From NCBI RefSeq assembly GCF_003702705.1, contig NZ_QZMN01000001.1:1-64000 (forward strand): a stretch of DNA of 64,000 nucleotides. Reading direction: 5' to 3'. This document shows, piece by piece, positions 24,812 to 33,227 of the stretch. The stretch comes from Ornithinimicrobium cerasi (GTDB lineage Bacteria > Actinomycetota > Actinomycetes > Actinomycetales > Dermatophilaceae). Position numbers and translations under genes: made by a program. The number at the start of each line of letters is the position of its first letter. Positions within the stretch are counted from its first letter, which is position 1. A model generated the notes under the pieces. It was not told where the DNA came from, made no database searches, and worked only from the letters and a program-made list of their open reading frames with translations.

Positions 24812-25537
24812 TCAACCCCCCAGAAGGTCCCCGAGCCCACCCGAGCGGCCCGACCGCTCGCCGGAGCCGGAGGTCGAGACGTTCTCGGCCGGCTGCACGA
24901 GGACGTGGCCGTTGCCGGTGAAGGCCATCTGGATCGTCTCGCCGGTGCCGCCGCGCAGCATCGACCCGAGCCCGCCGGTGTCGACGCGCACGTCCATCCG
25001 CACCCCCGCCGTCCACAGCACGACCGCGTGCGCGTCGGCGAAGGTCGGGGACTGGGCCACGTCGAGGGCCACCGGCTCGCCCTTGGTGGTGACCGCGACG
25101 TAGCCGGAGCCGCGCAGGGAGACGTTGAAGAGGCCGCCGGCCATCATGCCGCCCCGCGCCGCGACGCGGTGGATGTCCCAGGCGATCGAGGCGCTGAAGG
25201 CGAGCACGTTCTGGCCGTTGACCGAGATCATGTCGTCGTCGAGGTAGAGCACCTGGACGTCGGAGGCGTTGTCGGCGAGGAACAGCTCGCCCTGCCCGGT
25301 GCACTCCATGATCGGCACGCCCTCGCCGGTCAGCTTGGACTTGAGCATGCGGTCCAGCCCGCCCGAGCCGCGGTTGGCGAACCGGACGTCCCCCTGGTAG
25401 GCCACCATCGACCCCAGCCGGGCGTTGACCGGACCGTAGTCCATCCGGATCTTGAGGAGCTTGGAGTTCTGCCGGATGAACTGGTCACCCGACTCGGTCT
25501 CGGCGAACTCGTCGAACAGCGAACCGTGGATGGCCAT
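24812..25537 (-). CDS. AIM24 family protein
   Basis: The product has 241 residues with the beta-rich fold of AIM24/TIGR00266-like proteins: 'QNSKLLKIRMDYGPVNARLGSMVAYQGDVRF', 'GQGELFLADNASDVQVLYLDDDMISVNGQNVLAFSASIAWDI', 'GLFNVSLRGSGYVAVTTKGEPV'. The C-terminus is Ser/Gly-rich. Bacterial members have no firm biochemical role and are often near stress genes. It is divergent from the Pro-rich gene at 25662, which may share regulation. Confidence 0.85.
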   Translation of the reverse strand: MAIHGSLFDEFAETESGDQFIRQNSKLLKIRMDYGPVNARLGSMVAYQGDVRFANRGSGGLDRMLKSKLTGEGVPIMECTGQGELFLADNASDVQVLYLDDDMISVNGQNVLAFSASIAWDIHRVAARGGMMAGGLFNVSLRGSGYVAVTTKGEPVALDVAQSPTFADAHAVVLWTAGVRMDVRVDTGGLGSMLRGGTGETIQMAFTGNGHVLVQPAENVSTSGSGERSGRSGGLGDLLGG

Positions 25538-25661
25538 GGGACCTCTTCCTCGTCGGTCGTGGGTGCTTCCGCTCGACCGTGCGGAGCGCGGAAAGCCCCC
25601 ACCGGTCCGTGACCAGAGTACCGTCGGCAGGACCGAGCGTGGCGACAACCGGAGGTGGGTC

Positions 25662-26051
25662 ATGGGACTGCTGGACAAGGCGATGCGGACGGCCAACGAG
25701 CTGGCCGGCAAGGCCGAGACGATGCTCGCGCAGAGCGGGGTGACCACGCCCGGACAGGGTGGGGCGGACCGGGTGTATGCCGAGCTCGGTCGCCTCGTGC
25801 ACGACGAGCACCGCGGCCGTCCGGCGGGCGCCGGCCGGCGCGCCGAGCTCCTCGCCCAGCTCGACGCCCTCGAGGAGCAGGCGTCCTCGGCCCCGCCGCC
25901 CCCCGGTGGGCCGCCTGCGCCGGGGAGCATGCCCACCGCCACGCCGCCCTCGCCGGGCAGCATGCCCCCGTCCTCCCCGGGGACGGGCACGACATACCCC
26001 TCGGCGGGATCGACCCCGCCCCCGCCCCCGCCGCCACCCCCGGGTGGCTGA
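25662..26051 (+). CDS. Small protein with helical N-terminus and Pro-rich tail
   Basis: The product has 129 residues. Residues 1-75 are helical and charged ('MGLLDKAMRTANELAGKAETML', 'RVYAELGRLVHDEHRGRP', 'RRAELLAQLDALEEQ'). The remainder is Pro/Gly/Ser-rich and ends in nine consecutive prolines before PGG, so it is disordered and could bind SH3-like or profilin-like partners. GGAGG precedes the ATG. I do not recognise it. Confidence 0.65.
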   Translation: MGLLDKAMRTANELAGKAETMLAQSGVTTPGQGGADRVYAELGRLVHDEHRGRPAGAGRRAELLAQLDALEEQASSAPPPPGGPPAPGSMPTATPPSPGSMPPSSPGTGTTYPSAGSTPPPPPPPPPGG

Positions 26052-26063
26052 GGGCGCCGGGGC

Positions 26064-27848
26064 TCACTGGTAGGAGATGAAGTCCGGCGTCGGCTCGACC
26101 AGGCTCATCGTCTCCTCCGGGCTGAGCGGCCCCGGGATGTCCTCGTCGTAGAAGTTCTTCCAGCCCCAGTGCTCGACCTCGGGGGCGTTGTTCAGCAGCG
26201 ACCGCCAGGTCGCCTGCTTGTCCGGCTGCGCGCCCTGGCCGTCGACGTGGATGAGCACGGCCAGCTCTGAACGCGACTGGTCGACGTCGTTGACGCCGGG
26301 GAGCATCCGGATCTGGAACTGGTGCAGCACGAGCACCTTCTGCGGCAGGTCGTTCTCGCGGGTCAGGTCGGCGAGGTAGGTGACGACCTCGTCGACCTCG
26401 GAGACGTCGACCTGCCCGATCTGGACGAGGTGGACCTCGCCGTCGCGCAGCCGCCACTCGGGGTCCAGGGCAAGACCGACGTGCGGAAGCCGGAGCAGGT
26501 CCTCGTAGATCCGGGCCTGGGTGACGAAGTCGGTGCGCCCCGGCTGCAGGTCGAGCACGACGTACATCCCGTGCTCGCCGGCCAGCTCGACCAGCGGGCG
26601 CAGCTCCTCCACGGAACGTTCGGTGGAGTAGTTGCCGTCGGGGCCGGCCTCGGAGCTCGCGATCGTGGCGATGATCTCCAGCGTGGGGATGACGGGCTCG
26701 TCGGTGAGCTCGGCGTAGGCGGCCGCGAGCTCCTCCGCGCGCGTCACCGTCTCCTCCTCGGGCTGCTCGCCGAGCACGCCGAGCGCGCCCGAGCCGGGCG
26801 TGCCGTAGAGGGCGACGTACGTCTTGTCCGGCAGGACCAGCTGGCCGCCGCCCGGGAGCTCGACGCCGGTCGCGGCGACGCGGGACCGCCAGGCGAGGGT
26901 CTCCGCGTCGACGAACTCCTCGCCCAGCCCGATCAGGGCCTGCGGCGCCGCCCCTGCCAGCGCCTGCACCGACTCACCGGTGGCCCGGGGGTCACCGCCC
27001 TCGGCACGGACGACCGTGGCGCCGGCCGCCCGGGCGCTGCCCAGTGCGCCTAGGTCCTCGTCGTCGCCGGCGGTCAGGACGACGGTGCCCGCCACCGGCT
27101 CGGGCGCGGCGGTGGGGGGAAGCTCCTCCAGGTCGCTCGCCAGGAGGGTGGGGCCGGGCGTGCCGGAGGTGGAGGACGCGTCGTCGGGCGGGGCGACCGT
27201 GGCGGCCTCCTCGTCCCCGTCCGGGGTGCTGTCCGCCGCGGCCGGGACGAGCAGCGCGGGGGAGCCGGGTGAGACCTCGCTCAGCCGGCCCAGCGCCTCC
27301 TCGGCCGACACCGTCTCCGGCTCGGTCCCGAGCAGCCGCGCGAGGGCGGCGTCGTCCGGCGGCACGACCACGTCGAGGCCTGGGTCGGCGACCTCGCCCA
27401 GCGCCAGCACGACCTCCGTCCCGAGACGTTCCAGCTCCGCAGCGGTGTCGACGCCGTCGACGAGCACCGGGACGCCCAGGGCCGCCCCGGCGGACGCGGC
27501 GCGCAGCTGCTCCTCGGCGCTGGCCAGCACGACCACCGGCGCGCTCGCGAACAGCGCCCTGGCCACGCCGACGCTGCGCTCCGACGCCGCGCCCGTCACG
27601 ACGAGGGTCTCCCCGGGCACGGCGAGGCTCGCGACGAGGCCCTGCGGCGCTTCCTGCCCGTTCCCCTCCCCGCCCCTGTCCGACCCGTCCGGGTCCACCC
27701 CGTCCGAGGCGGCCGTCCCGTCGGGGGAGCGTCCTGCCCCGTCGGTCTCGCATCCCGCGAGCAGCACCAGAGCCAGGACCGCACCGGCGGCCGCCGGTGC
27801 CCTGCCCCGGGCGCGCCGCGGCGCGTCGCCGATCTTCCCCAAGAACAC
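26064..27848 (-). CDS. Large lipoprotein: cell-wall-binding-like repeats plus C-terminal barrel-like domain
   Basis: The product has 594 residues and a lipobox 'LVLLAGC' (Cys33). Residues 60-330 resemble degenerate CW_binding_2-type repeats ('SVGVARALFASAPVVVLASAEEQLRAASAGAALGVPVLV', then 'VVLTAGDDEDLGALGSARAAGATVVRAEGG'). The last ~250 residues are a separate domain with alternating strands and helices ('KTYVALYGTPGSGALGVLG', 'VIPTLEIIATIASSEAG', 'GMYVVLDLQPGRTDFVTQARIYEDLLRLPHVGLALDPEW', 'VLVLHQFQIRML'). Its layout suggests a TIM barrel. It is probably a surface protein; activity is unproven. GTG follows GGAGATCA, and a TACCGT -10-like box lies upstream. Confidence 0.7.
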   Translation of the reverse strand: MFLGKIGDAPRRARGRAPAAAGAVLALVLLAGCETDGAGRSPDGTAASDGVDPDGSDRGGEGNGQEAPQGLVASLAVPGETLVVTGAASERSVGVARALFASAPVVVLASAEEQLRAASAGAALGVPVLVDGVDTAAELERLGTEVVLALGEVADPGLDVVVPPDDAALARLLGTEPETVSAEEALGRLSEVSPGSPALLVPAAADSTPDGDEEAATVAPPDDASSTSGTPGPTLLASDLEELPPTAAPEPVAGTVVLTAGDDEDLGALGSARAAGATVVRAEGGDPRATGESVQALAGAAPQALIGLGEEFVDAETLAWRSRVAATGVELPGGGQLVLPDKTYVALYGTPGSGALGVLGEQPEEETVTRAEELAAAYAELTDEPVIPTLEIIATIASSEAGPDGNYSTERSVEELRPLVELAGEHGMYVVLDLQPGRTDFVTQARIYEDLLRLPHVGLALDPEWRLRDGEVHLVQIGQVDVSEVDEVVTYLADLTRENDLPQKVLVLHQFQIRMLPGVNDVDQSRSELAVLIHVDGQGAQPDKQATWRSLLNNAPEVEHWGWKNFYDEDIPGPLSPEETMSLVEPTPDFISYQ

Positions 27849-27949
27849 CTGATCTCCGTCCCGCAGCGTTGGCTGCCCCTACGGTAGGCGCCGACCGCTC
27901 ACGGACCAACCCGCCACGCCTCGGCGCCCGGCGCCCGGCGCCCGCACCC

Positions 27950-28990
27950 TCAGGCGGCGAGCCGGGTCGCCAGCTCCACCACGGTCCGCTCGCGGTGCAC
28001 GTCCCGGTCCAGCGGCTCCGCGGCATACGCCCCCGCGACCGGCTGCACCATGACCTCGGGAACGTCGAAGTCGGAGGCGAGCCTCTGCATACCCTCGGCC
28101 ACCTCGTCGACGGTGCCGACCAGCCAGGAGGAGCGGACCGCGTCGAAGGCCGCCCGGGGCAGCGGGAGCGGCTCCGCCTGCGCCTCCTCGACGGTCATCA
28201 GGGGGCGGCGGCTCATCGGCCCGGGCACCTGGAGGCTGGCCATCATGTGCTGGAACGGGAGCGCGAGCCGGCGCGCCTCCTCGGACGTGTCCGCCACGAC
28301 CGCGTTCACCGTGAGGAAGGTCTCCGGCCCGCCCGGCCCGGCGAACCCGCCGCGGTAGAGCTCCAGCGCCTGGGCCGTGCCACGGCCGGAGAAGTGGTGG
28401 GCGAAGACGTAGGGCAGCCCGAGCTGGGCGGCCAGGCGTGCGGAGTAGTCCGAGGAGCCGAGCAGCCAGACCGGCGGCACCGCCTGGGCCCGCGGCGTCG
28501 CGAGCACCTCGTGCTGGTGCGCACCGATCTGCACCGCGGCGCCCTCGGCCGACATGAACGCCATGACCTGCTGGACGTACTCCGGGAAGTGCTGGACCAC
28601 GTCCGCGTCGCTCACGCCCGCGCGCAGCGCCCAGGCGGTCACCTGGTCGGTGCCGGGCGCGCGCCCGATCCCGAGGTCGATCCGCCCGGGGTATGCCGCT
28701 TCCAGCAGCGCGAACTGCTCGGCCACCGCGAGCGGGGCGTGGTTGGGCAGCATCACCCCGCCGGAGCCGAGCCGGATCCGCGACGTCACGGCGGCCAGCG
28801 CCGCGATCGCCACCGCCGGGCTGGTCGAGGCGACCGAGAGCGCGTTGTGGTGCTCGGCCAGCCAGTACCGTCGCGCCCCGGCCTCCTCCGCCGCCCGCGC
28901 GAGCGAGCGCGCCGCGTCCAGCGCCTGGGCCGAGGTCTGGCCGGTGCGGACGGGGAGCAGGTCCAGGACGGAGACGGCGATGGATGACAT
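27950..28990 (-). CDS. LLM-class flavin-dependent oxidoreductase (luciferase-like)
   Basis: The product has 346 residues. It belongs to the luciferase-like monooxygenase superfamily: 'SVLDLLPVRTGQTSAQALDAARSLARAAEEAGARRYWLAEHHN' is the N-terminal family signature, followed by 'RIRLGSGGVMLPNHAPLAVAEQFALLEAAYPGRIDLGIGRAPG'. FMN-dependent members of this type oxidise small molecules. ATG 28990 is 7 nt after TAGGGT and is also preceded by GGAGG; a GTG at 28999 is possible. The substrate is unknown. Confidence 0.9.
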   Translation of the reverse strand: MSSIAVSVLDLLPVRTGQTSAQALDAARSLARAAEEAGARRYWLAEHHNALSVASTSPAVAIAALAAVTSRIRLGSGGVMLPNHAPLAVAEQFALLEAAYPGRIDLGIGRAPGTDQVTAWALRAGVSDADVVQHFPEYVQQVMAFMSAEGAAVQIGAHQHEVLATPRAQAVPPVWLLGSSDYSARLAAQLGLPYVFAHHFSGRGTAQALELYRGGFAGPGGPETFLTVNAVVADTSEEARRLALPFQHMMASLQVPGPMSRRPLMTVEEAQAEPLPLPRAAFDAVRSSWLVGTVDEVAEGMQRLASDFDVPEVMVQPVAGAYAAEPLDRDVHRERTVVELATRLAA

Positions 28991-29074
28991 GTCCTCCACC
29001 CTAGGCGCGTCGCGCGGGTGGGGCGGCCGTGACCCCGTCGGCGGCTAGGTTGGGAGACCCCGAGGAGGTCCGCG

Positions 29075-29440
29075 ATGCGCATCGACCCGTCCCTGCCCGA
29101 CCCGCCGTTCGCCCAGCTCCGCGAGCAGATCCTGCGACGCGTCGCGGCCGGTGACCTGGCGCCCGGTGACCGGCTGCCGACCGTGCGCGGTCTTGCCGAG
29201 GAGCTGGGCATCGCACCCAACACGGTGGCCCGCACCTACAAGGAGCTCGAGGCCGACGGGGTGCTCGAGGGCCGGGGCCGCTCCGGCACCTTCGTGAGAG
29301 CGGGGGTCGACGCGGGCCGGCTGGTGCCGACGGCCGCCTCGGCGAGGGCCGCGGCGCAGCGGTATGCCGAGGCGACCCGCTCGTTGGGCCTGTCGCCCGA
29401 GGCTGCGCTCGCGCTGGCGCGGGAGGCACTAGGACGCTGA
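29075..29440 (+). CDS. GntR-family (YtrA-type) transcriptional regulator
   Basis: The product has 121 residues. The winged helix is 'PPFAQLREQILRRVAAGDLAPGDRLPTVRGLAEELGIAPNTVARTYKELEADGVLEGRGRSGTFV'. The short C-terminal helical part, with no large effector domain, places it in the YtrA-like subgroup, which often controls ABC exporters. None is adjacent. GAGGAGG precedes the ATG, with TAGGTT (29045-29050) as the -10. The stop overlaps the convergent methyltransferase gene by 12 nt. Confidence 0.9.
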   Translation: MRIDPSLPDPPFAQLREQILRRVAAGDLAPGDRLPTVRGLAEELGIAPNTVARTYKELEADGVLEGRGRSGTFVRAGVDAGRLVPTAASARAAAQRYAEATRSLGLSPEAALALAREALGR

Positions 29441-30235
29441 GGGGACCGTCCCGACCACGGCCCGCGCCGTGGCCGACAGGCTGAAGGCACCCTCGGGCGA
29501 GCCGATGCGCGTGTGGAAGGCGTCGCGCAGGGCCGTCCGTCCCTCCTCGTCCAGGCTGGTGACGTAGGCGCCGGCCGGGCCGACGCCCAGGAGCACGGTG
29601 GACCAGAGCTCCTCGAAGCTCTCGTAGGGCGACTCGACCGCCAGCACCTCCTCGCGGACGTCCACCAGGCCAGCCTCACGGAAGAGCGCCCCGAGCTCCC
29701 CGGCCCGCCCGAACGGCCGCAGGATCAGCTCCGAGGGGGCACCGGCGTCCAGCTCGACGACGGCCTCCCAGAGGGCCACGAGCAGCTGCATGCCGCCCTC
29801 GAAGTCCCACACGCAGGCGCCCACGCGACCACCCGGCCGGACCACGCGCCGCATCTCGCCCACCGACCGCACCGGGTCGCTGACGAAGTGGATGACGAGC
29901 TGGGCGAGAGAGACGTCGAACGCGCCGTCGTGGAAGGGCAGCGACTCCGCGGGCGCTGCGCGCAGGTCGACCTCCGGGAAGCGCTCGCGGCAGGCCTCGA
30001 GCTGGGCGGGGGCCGGGTCGCAGCCGGCGACCTGGTCGGCACCGAGCCGGGTCACGAGCTCCCCGGTCAGCGCGCCGGTCCCGCAGCCCACGTCGAGGGC
30101 CCGCATCGGCGGGGCGACCCCCGCGGCGTCCGCGAGGAGGGGGGCGAGGGGCACGGCATACCTGCCCATGAAGGCGTCGTAGGCGCTGCCGCCGGTGCGG
30201 AAGGTGCGCGTGCCGGCGTGCGGGTCGCCCGTCAT
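29429..30235 (-). CDS. Class I SAM-dependent methyltransferase
   Basis: The product has 268 residues. The SAM-binding motif I is 'ALDVGCGTGALTGELV', followed by 'VAGCDPAPAQLEACRERFP' and 'LPFHDGAFDVSLAQLVIHFV' (motifs II/III, Methyltransf_11 type). 'RVVRPGGRVGACVWDF' completes the fold. The methyl acceptor is unknown. A palindrome at 30323-30342, matching the one before the haloperoxidase gene, lies about 90-110 nt upstream and is oriented toward this gene. Confidence 0.88.
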   Translation of the reverse strand: MTGDPHAGTRTFRTGGSAYDAFMGRYAVPLAPLLADAAGVAPPMRALDVGCGTGALTGELVTRLGADQVAGCDPAPAQLEACRERFPEVDLRAAPAESLPFHDGAFDVSLAQLVIHFVSDPVRSVGEMRRVVRPGGRVGACVWDFEGGMQLLVALWEAVVELDAGAPSELILRPFGRAGELGALFREAGLVDVREEVLAVESPYESFEELWSTVLLGVGPAGAYVTSLDEEGRTALRDAFHTRIGSPEGAFSLSATARAVVGTVPSAS

Positions 30236-30322
30236 CGCCGGGCCCCCTCGGTGCTCGACACGGCGGTGCGGCGAGGGTGTCGGTCCATCCTGGACAGTGT
30301 GGGGGCTCCCCGCCCGGAGCGG

Positions 30323-30342
30323 TATGGGCAGTTCTACCCATA
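30323..30342 (-). promoter_or_regulatory. Palindromic operator candidate upstream of the methyltransferase gene
   Basis: TATGGG and CCCATA arms flank an 8-nt centre. On the minus strand the core reads TGGGTA-N4-TGCCCA and is followed by CGCTCCG after 3 nt. The site at 7302-7317 has the same core and CGCTCCG in the same orientation, which argues for one regulator controlling both promoters. Confidence 0.5.
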
Positions 30343-30345
30343 CCT

Positions 30346-30413
30346 GTTGCGCCGGACGGGCACATCGCGAGGATCGGGCCCTGTCGGCCCAGGAACCGCC
30401 GCGGTGTGCCCGT
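30346..30413. repeat. Palindromic dispersed repeat, copy B
   Basis: It shares its first 21 nt with copy A at 19646, then GGATC and GCCCAGGAA at matching places. It ends with the inverted arm GTGTGCCCGT (30404-30413) opposite ACGGGCACAT (30356-30365). It lies 42 nt beyond the 3' end of the DUF2461 gene. Confidence 0.7.
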
Positions 30414-30454
30414 CGGGCGTCACGCGGCTGCGGTCCCCGCGCAGCCGAAACCCC

Positions 30455-31084
30455 TCAGGCGGGGACCACCGGCGCCAGCCACTCCACCAGTGGGCGGACC
30501 TCGCGCCAGCCCGCGCGCACGTGCTCGGCGAGGGCCGGGGTGGGAACGACGTCGCCGTCCTCGACCCAGCGCACCGCCGTCAGCGCCCGGTGCCGCAGCA
30601 GCTCGATCCGCGGGTGGTCGCGCGGCATCCCACGCGGCCCGGTCCGCAGCCGCTCCCCACCGATCTCCCAGCCGCCGTCGCGCAGCCGCTCGAGGATCGT
30701 CGCCAGCTCGGCACCGCGCGGGCCGTCGACGGCGCTGCGGTATGCCGTCAGCGTCGCCGGGTCCATCGCGTAGCACCCGCCCCCGAACCGGAAGCCGTCC
30801 GCCGACACCTCGGCGTACCACCCGGTGCGGGTGGCCGCCTCGACGTAGCCGCCCTGGTGCGTCTTGTAGGGACTCTTGTCGGCCGAGAAGCGCACGTCAC
30901 GGTGCGGCCGGAAGATCCTGGCCTCCCCGAACTCCTCCTCGAGCAAGGCGAGCAGCGCGGTCATCGGGCCACGCACGTCCCGCTCGTACTCCACCTGGTG
31001 CGCGGCCCAGAACGCCCTGCTGTTGTCCTCCTCGAGCCGGGCGTAGAAGTCGACCGCGGCGTGCGGGATGCCGAGGAACGTCAT
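30455..31084 (-). CDS. DUF2461 (TIGR02453) family protein
   Basis: The product has 209 residues and matches DUF2461: 'AVDFYARLEEDNSRAFWAAHQVEYERDVRGPMTALLALLEEEFG', 'RIFRPHRDVRFSADKSPYKTHQGGYVE', 'GWYAEVSADGFRFGGGCYAMDP'. The strongly conserved 'DxRFSxDKSPYKTH' is diagnostic. The function is unknown across the family. It is separated by 9 nt from the upstream gene at 31094-31558 and is probably in one operon with it and the DUF1059 gene. Confidence 0.9.
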   Translation of the reverse strand: MTFLGIPHAAVDFYARLEEDNSRAFWAAHQVEYERDVRGPMTALLALLEEEFGEARIFRPHRDVRFSADKSPYKTHQGGYVEAATRTGWYAEVSADGFRFGGGCYAMDPATLTAYRSAVDGPRGAELATILERLRDGGWEIGGERLRTGPRGMPRDHPRIELLRHRALTAVRWVEDGDVVPTPALAEHVRAGWREVRPLVEWLAPVVPA

Positions 31085-31093
31085 ACCCGTCGC

Positions 31094-31558
31094 TCAGCCG
31101 GAGCCGCCGAGGTCGACCGCGAAGGCCTCGTAGACGAGCTCGCCGCCCCGCTGCCGGTGCCGCACCAGCCGCTGGACGAGACCGGAGAGCTCGTCCCGGA
31201 CGGCGTGCGGCTCGTGGTCGGCCGAGCTGCGCTCGAGTGAGCCGATGACCCGCGCGATCTCGCTGCGCAGGCTGACGTGGTCGTCCGTGAGCCGGTCCAC
31301 GGCAGCGGTGAGACGGCTCTCGCTGGCCCGGACGGTGTCGTAGAGCCCGCCGGGGCGCTCGGTGAGGTCGACGTGGTCGGCGAAGTCGTGCGCCAGCTCG
31401 ACCAGGGCCGTGTGCAGCCGCTGGATCCAGTCGTCGCGCTCGTGCAGGTCGACGAGCGCGTCGTCGACGGCGGCCACCGACTCCCGCAGCTCGGCGCGGT
31501 GCGCCCGCACCTGCTCCAGATAGGCGGTGAAGGTGTCTTCCGGCACCCTCGCCATCAT
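31094..31558 (-). CDS. Conserved helical hypothetical protein
   Basis: The product has 154 residues, almost entirely helical, with several His residues ('ALVELAHDFADHVDLTERPGGLYDTV', 'DRLTDDHVSLRSEIARVIGSLE', 'RLVRHRQRGGELVYEAFAVDLGG'). The pattern resembles small hemerythrin-like or DUF proteins of actinobacteria, but a full hemerythrin metal site is not evident. Its ATG overlaps the stop of the DUF1059 gene by 1 nt (31558), so the pair is translationally coupled. Confidence 0.7.
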   Translation of the reverse strand: MMARVPEDTFTAYLEQVRAHRAELRESVAAVDDALVDLHERDDWIQRLHTALVELAHDFADHVDLTERPGGLYDTVRASESRLTAAVDRLTDDHVSLRSEIARVIGSLERSSADHEPHAVRDELSGLVQRLVRHRQRGGELVYEAFAVDLGGSG

Positions 31559-31743
31559 CAGGTCCGGTCGTGGATGAGCGGCTCGACCTGGCTGGCGAAG
31601 CCCGGGTCGTCGACCTGCTCCGCGGACAGCCCGTGGGCCTCCCGCGCGTGCGCGGCGGCCTGCCGCAGCACGTCGTCCTCGGTCTGCCCGGTCACCACCC
31701 CCTCGCAGTCGAAGCCGACGTCACGACACCTGAGCTCCTTCAT
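31558..31743 (-). CDS. DUF1059 family small protein
   Basis: The product has 61 residues: 'MKELRCRDVGFDCEGVVTGQTEDDVLRQAAAHAREAHG', a typical DUF1059 protein. Two cysteines flank 'RDVGFD', and His pairs appear in 'AHAREAHG', suggesting a small metal-binding fold. The function is unknown. It heads a likely three-gene operon with the coupled helical protein and DUF2461, and lies just downstream of a strong terminator. Confidence 0.88.
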   Translation of the reverse strand: MKELRCRDVGFDCEGVVTGQTEDDVLRQAAAHAREAHGLSAEQVDDPGFASQVEPLIHDRT

Positions 31744-31836
31744 GGCACTGCCTCCTCGCCGCCGGGCCGCGCTCCACGGCCTGGCCCTCCACGGTAGACC
31801 TGTGCGGCGGCCGGGTCCACGGTCCGGACGCAGAAG

Positions 31837-31878
31837 GGGACCGGGAGGTCCGCGGTGCTCCGCGGTCCTCCCGGTCCC
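31837..31878 (-). terminator. Strong stem-loop terminator after the YceI gene
   Basis: A 12-bp stem (31837-31848 with 31867-31878), one T-T mismatch and a further 6-bp stem close on a TGCT loop. It lies 13 nt beyond the YceI stop and separates it from the DUF1059 operon. Confidence 0.8.
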
Positions 31879-31891
31879 TCCGGGGGATGTG

Positions 31892-32551
31892 TCAGGCCGA
31901 CTTGATCGCCGAGATGTCGAAGACCAGCTTGACCTTCTCGCTGACCAGCACGCCACCGGTCTCCAGGGCGGCGTTCCACTCCAGGCCCCAGTCCTTGCGG
32001 TTGATCGAGGTGGCGCCCTCGAAACCGGCCCGCAGGTTGCCGAACGGGTCCTGGGCGAAGCCGGTGGAGGTGAAGTCGACGGTCACCGGGCGGGTGACGT
32101 CCTTGATGGTGAGGTCACCGGTGACGCGGAAGGTCTCGGCGTCCACGCGCTCGACGGCGGTGGAGGCGAAGCGCAGCTCGGGGTAGGTCTCGACGTCGAA
32201 GAAGTCGGCCGAGCGGAGGTGGCCGTCGCGGTCCGCGACGTTGGTGTTGACGCTGGCCGCCGCGATCAGGACGGTGGCCGAGGAGGCGGCGGGGTTCGCC
32301 GCGTCGATGACGCCGGTGCCCTCGAACTCGTCGAACGTGCCGCGCACGTTGGTGACCATCGCGTGCCGGGCGACGAAGCCCAGGCTGCTGTGGCTCGGGT
32401 CGATCGTCCAGGTGCCGGTGAGCTCGTCGGCGGAGGGGTCCGCGACGGCGACGGCGGTCGCGGTCGCGCCGCCGGCTGCCGAGGAGGGGGCGGGGGAGGC
32501 CTCGGCGCGGGCCGGGGCGGACTTCGTGGTGAACCAGTCGAACAGGCCCAT
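31892..32551 (-). CDS. YceI-family lipid-binding-like protein
   Basis: The product has 219 residues. After a short Ala/Pro-rich N-terminus, the YceI lipocalin-like domain begins at about 45: 'LTGTWTIDPSHSSLGFVARHAMVTNVRGTFDEFEGT', 'SVNTNVADRDGHLRSADFFDVETYPELRFAST', 'VTGDLTIKDVTRPVTVDFTSTG'. Such proteins bind polyisoprenoid-like lipids. There is no signal peptide, so this copy is probably cytoplasmic. GAAGGAG precedes the ATG. A clear promoter and a strong terminator frame it as a single-gene unit. Confidence 0.92.
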   Translation of the reverse strand: MGLFDWFTTKSAPARAEASPAPSSAAGGATATAVAVADPSADELTGTWTIDPSHSSLGFVARHAMVTNVRGTFDEFEGTGVIDAANPAASSATVLIAAASVNTNVADRDGHLRSADFFDVETYPELRFASTAVERVDAETFRVTGDLTIKDVTRPVTVDFTSTGFAQDPFGNLRAGFEGATSINRKDWGLEWNAALETGGVLVSEKVKLVFDISAIKSA

Positions 32552-32594
32552 GGGGGACTCCTTCGGAGAAGTTGACAGTACAAGTACCCGACCA

Positions 32595-32623
32595 ACAGTA
32601 GCCGGTGTTGCGTGACTCGTCAA
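32595..32623 (-). promoter_or_regulatory. Promoter of the YceI gene
   Basis: On the minus strand, TTGACG (32618-32623) is 17 nt from TACTGT (32595-32600), close to the major-sigma consensus. An AGTTGAC sequence overlapping the -35 is repeated in inverted orientation about 50 nt downstream, a possible repressor site. Confidence 0.7.
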
Positions 32624-32665
32624 CTATCGAGGGAGGCAGGCAGGTCCAGGCGGCGGCGAGCCCGC

Positions 32666-33124
32666 TCAGCTCAGGAGGCAGAAGAGGTCGGTGCGCATCG
32701 TCGCCGGGTCCGCGTCGGGGGAGGGTTCGGTGACGTACACCTCCCACATCGGGCCGGCGGGTCGGCGCCCCTGCTCCCCGACCCACGCGACGAGCTGTCC
32801 CCAGGACTGGCCGAGCGAGTCGTAGGAGCCGAGGTGCGTCATCCTCGCCACCTCGCCGCCCGGCAGCGTCGAGGGCACCACGCCCTCGACGGCGTCCACC
32901 TCCCGGTCGGTGACGAAGCCCACCTCCAGGTCGACGGTCTCGGTCGGCTGGGAGAGGTAGAGGCCGAAGGCGTCCCGGGGCGGTGCGCCCTGCGTCGTGA
33001 GCGCGTGCACCACGCTGCCGAACGCGGAGTCGTAGAAGTCGGTCAGCTGGTCCATCCGCACGGTGTCGCGCACGACCGCCGTCGGCTGCGGGTCGAGACT
33101 GACGATCTCGGGGGAGTGCTCCAT
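32666..33124 (-). CDS. GyrI-like / effector-binding-domain protein
   Basis: The product has 152 residues and fits the GyrI-like/SOUL-type small-molecule-binding fold: 'PTAVVRDTVRMDQLTDFYDSAFGSVVHAL', 'GLYLSQPTETVDLEVGFVTDREVD', 'VARMTHLGSYDSLGQSWGQLVAWVGEQG', 'WEVYVTEPSPDADPATMRTDLFCLL'. There is no DNA-binding domain, so it is a stand-alone effector-binding module. It lies next to an SDR gene transcribed away from it. The ligand is unknown. Confidence 0.8.
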   Translation of the reverse strand: MEHSPEIVSLDPQPTAVVRDTVRMDQLTDFYDSAFGSVVHALTTQGAPPRDAFGLYLSQPTETVDLEVGFVTDREVDAVEGVVPSTLPGGEVARMTHLGSYDSLGQSWGQLVAWVGEQGRRPAGPMWEVYVTEPSPDADPATMRTDLFCLLS

Positions 33125-33227
33125 GTCCGTGCCTCCAGGCGTGAGGGTGCGGTGACGGGGGGTGTCGCCCCAGCGTGGCCGTCGCGCGACGCCCCGGTCA
33201 AGGGGTCCGCGCCGGTAGGGTCGCGCC

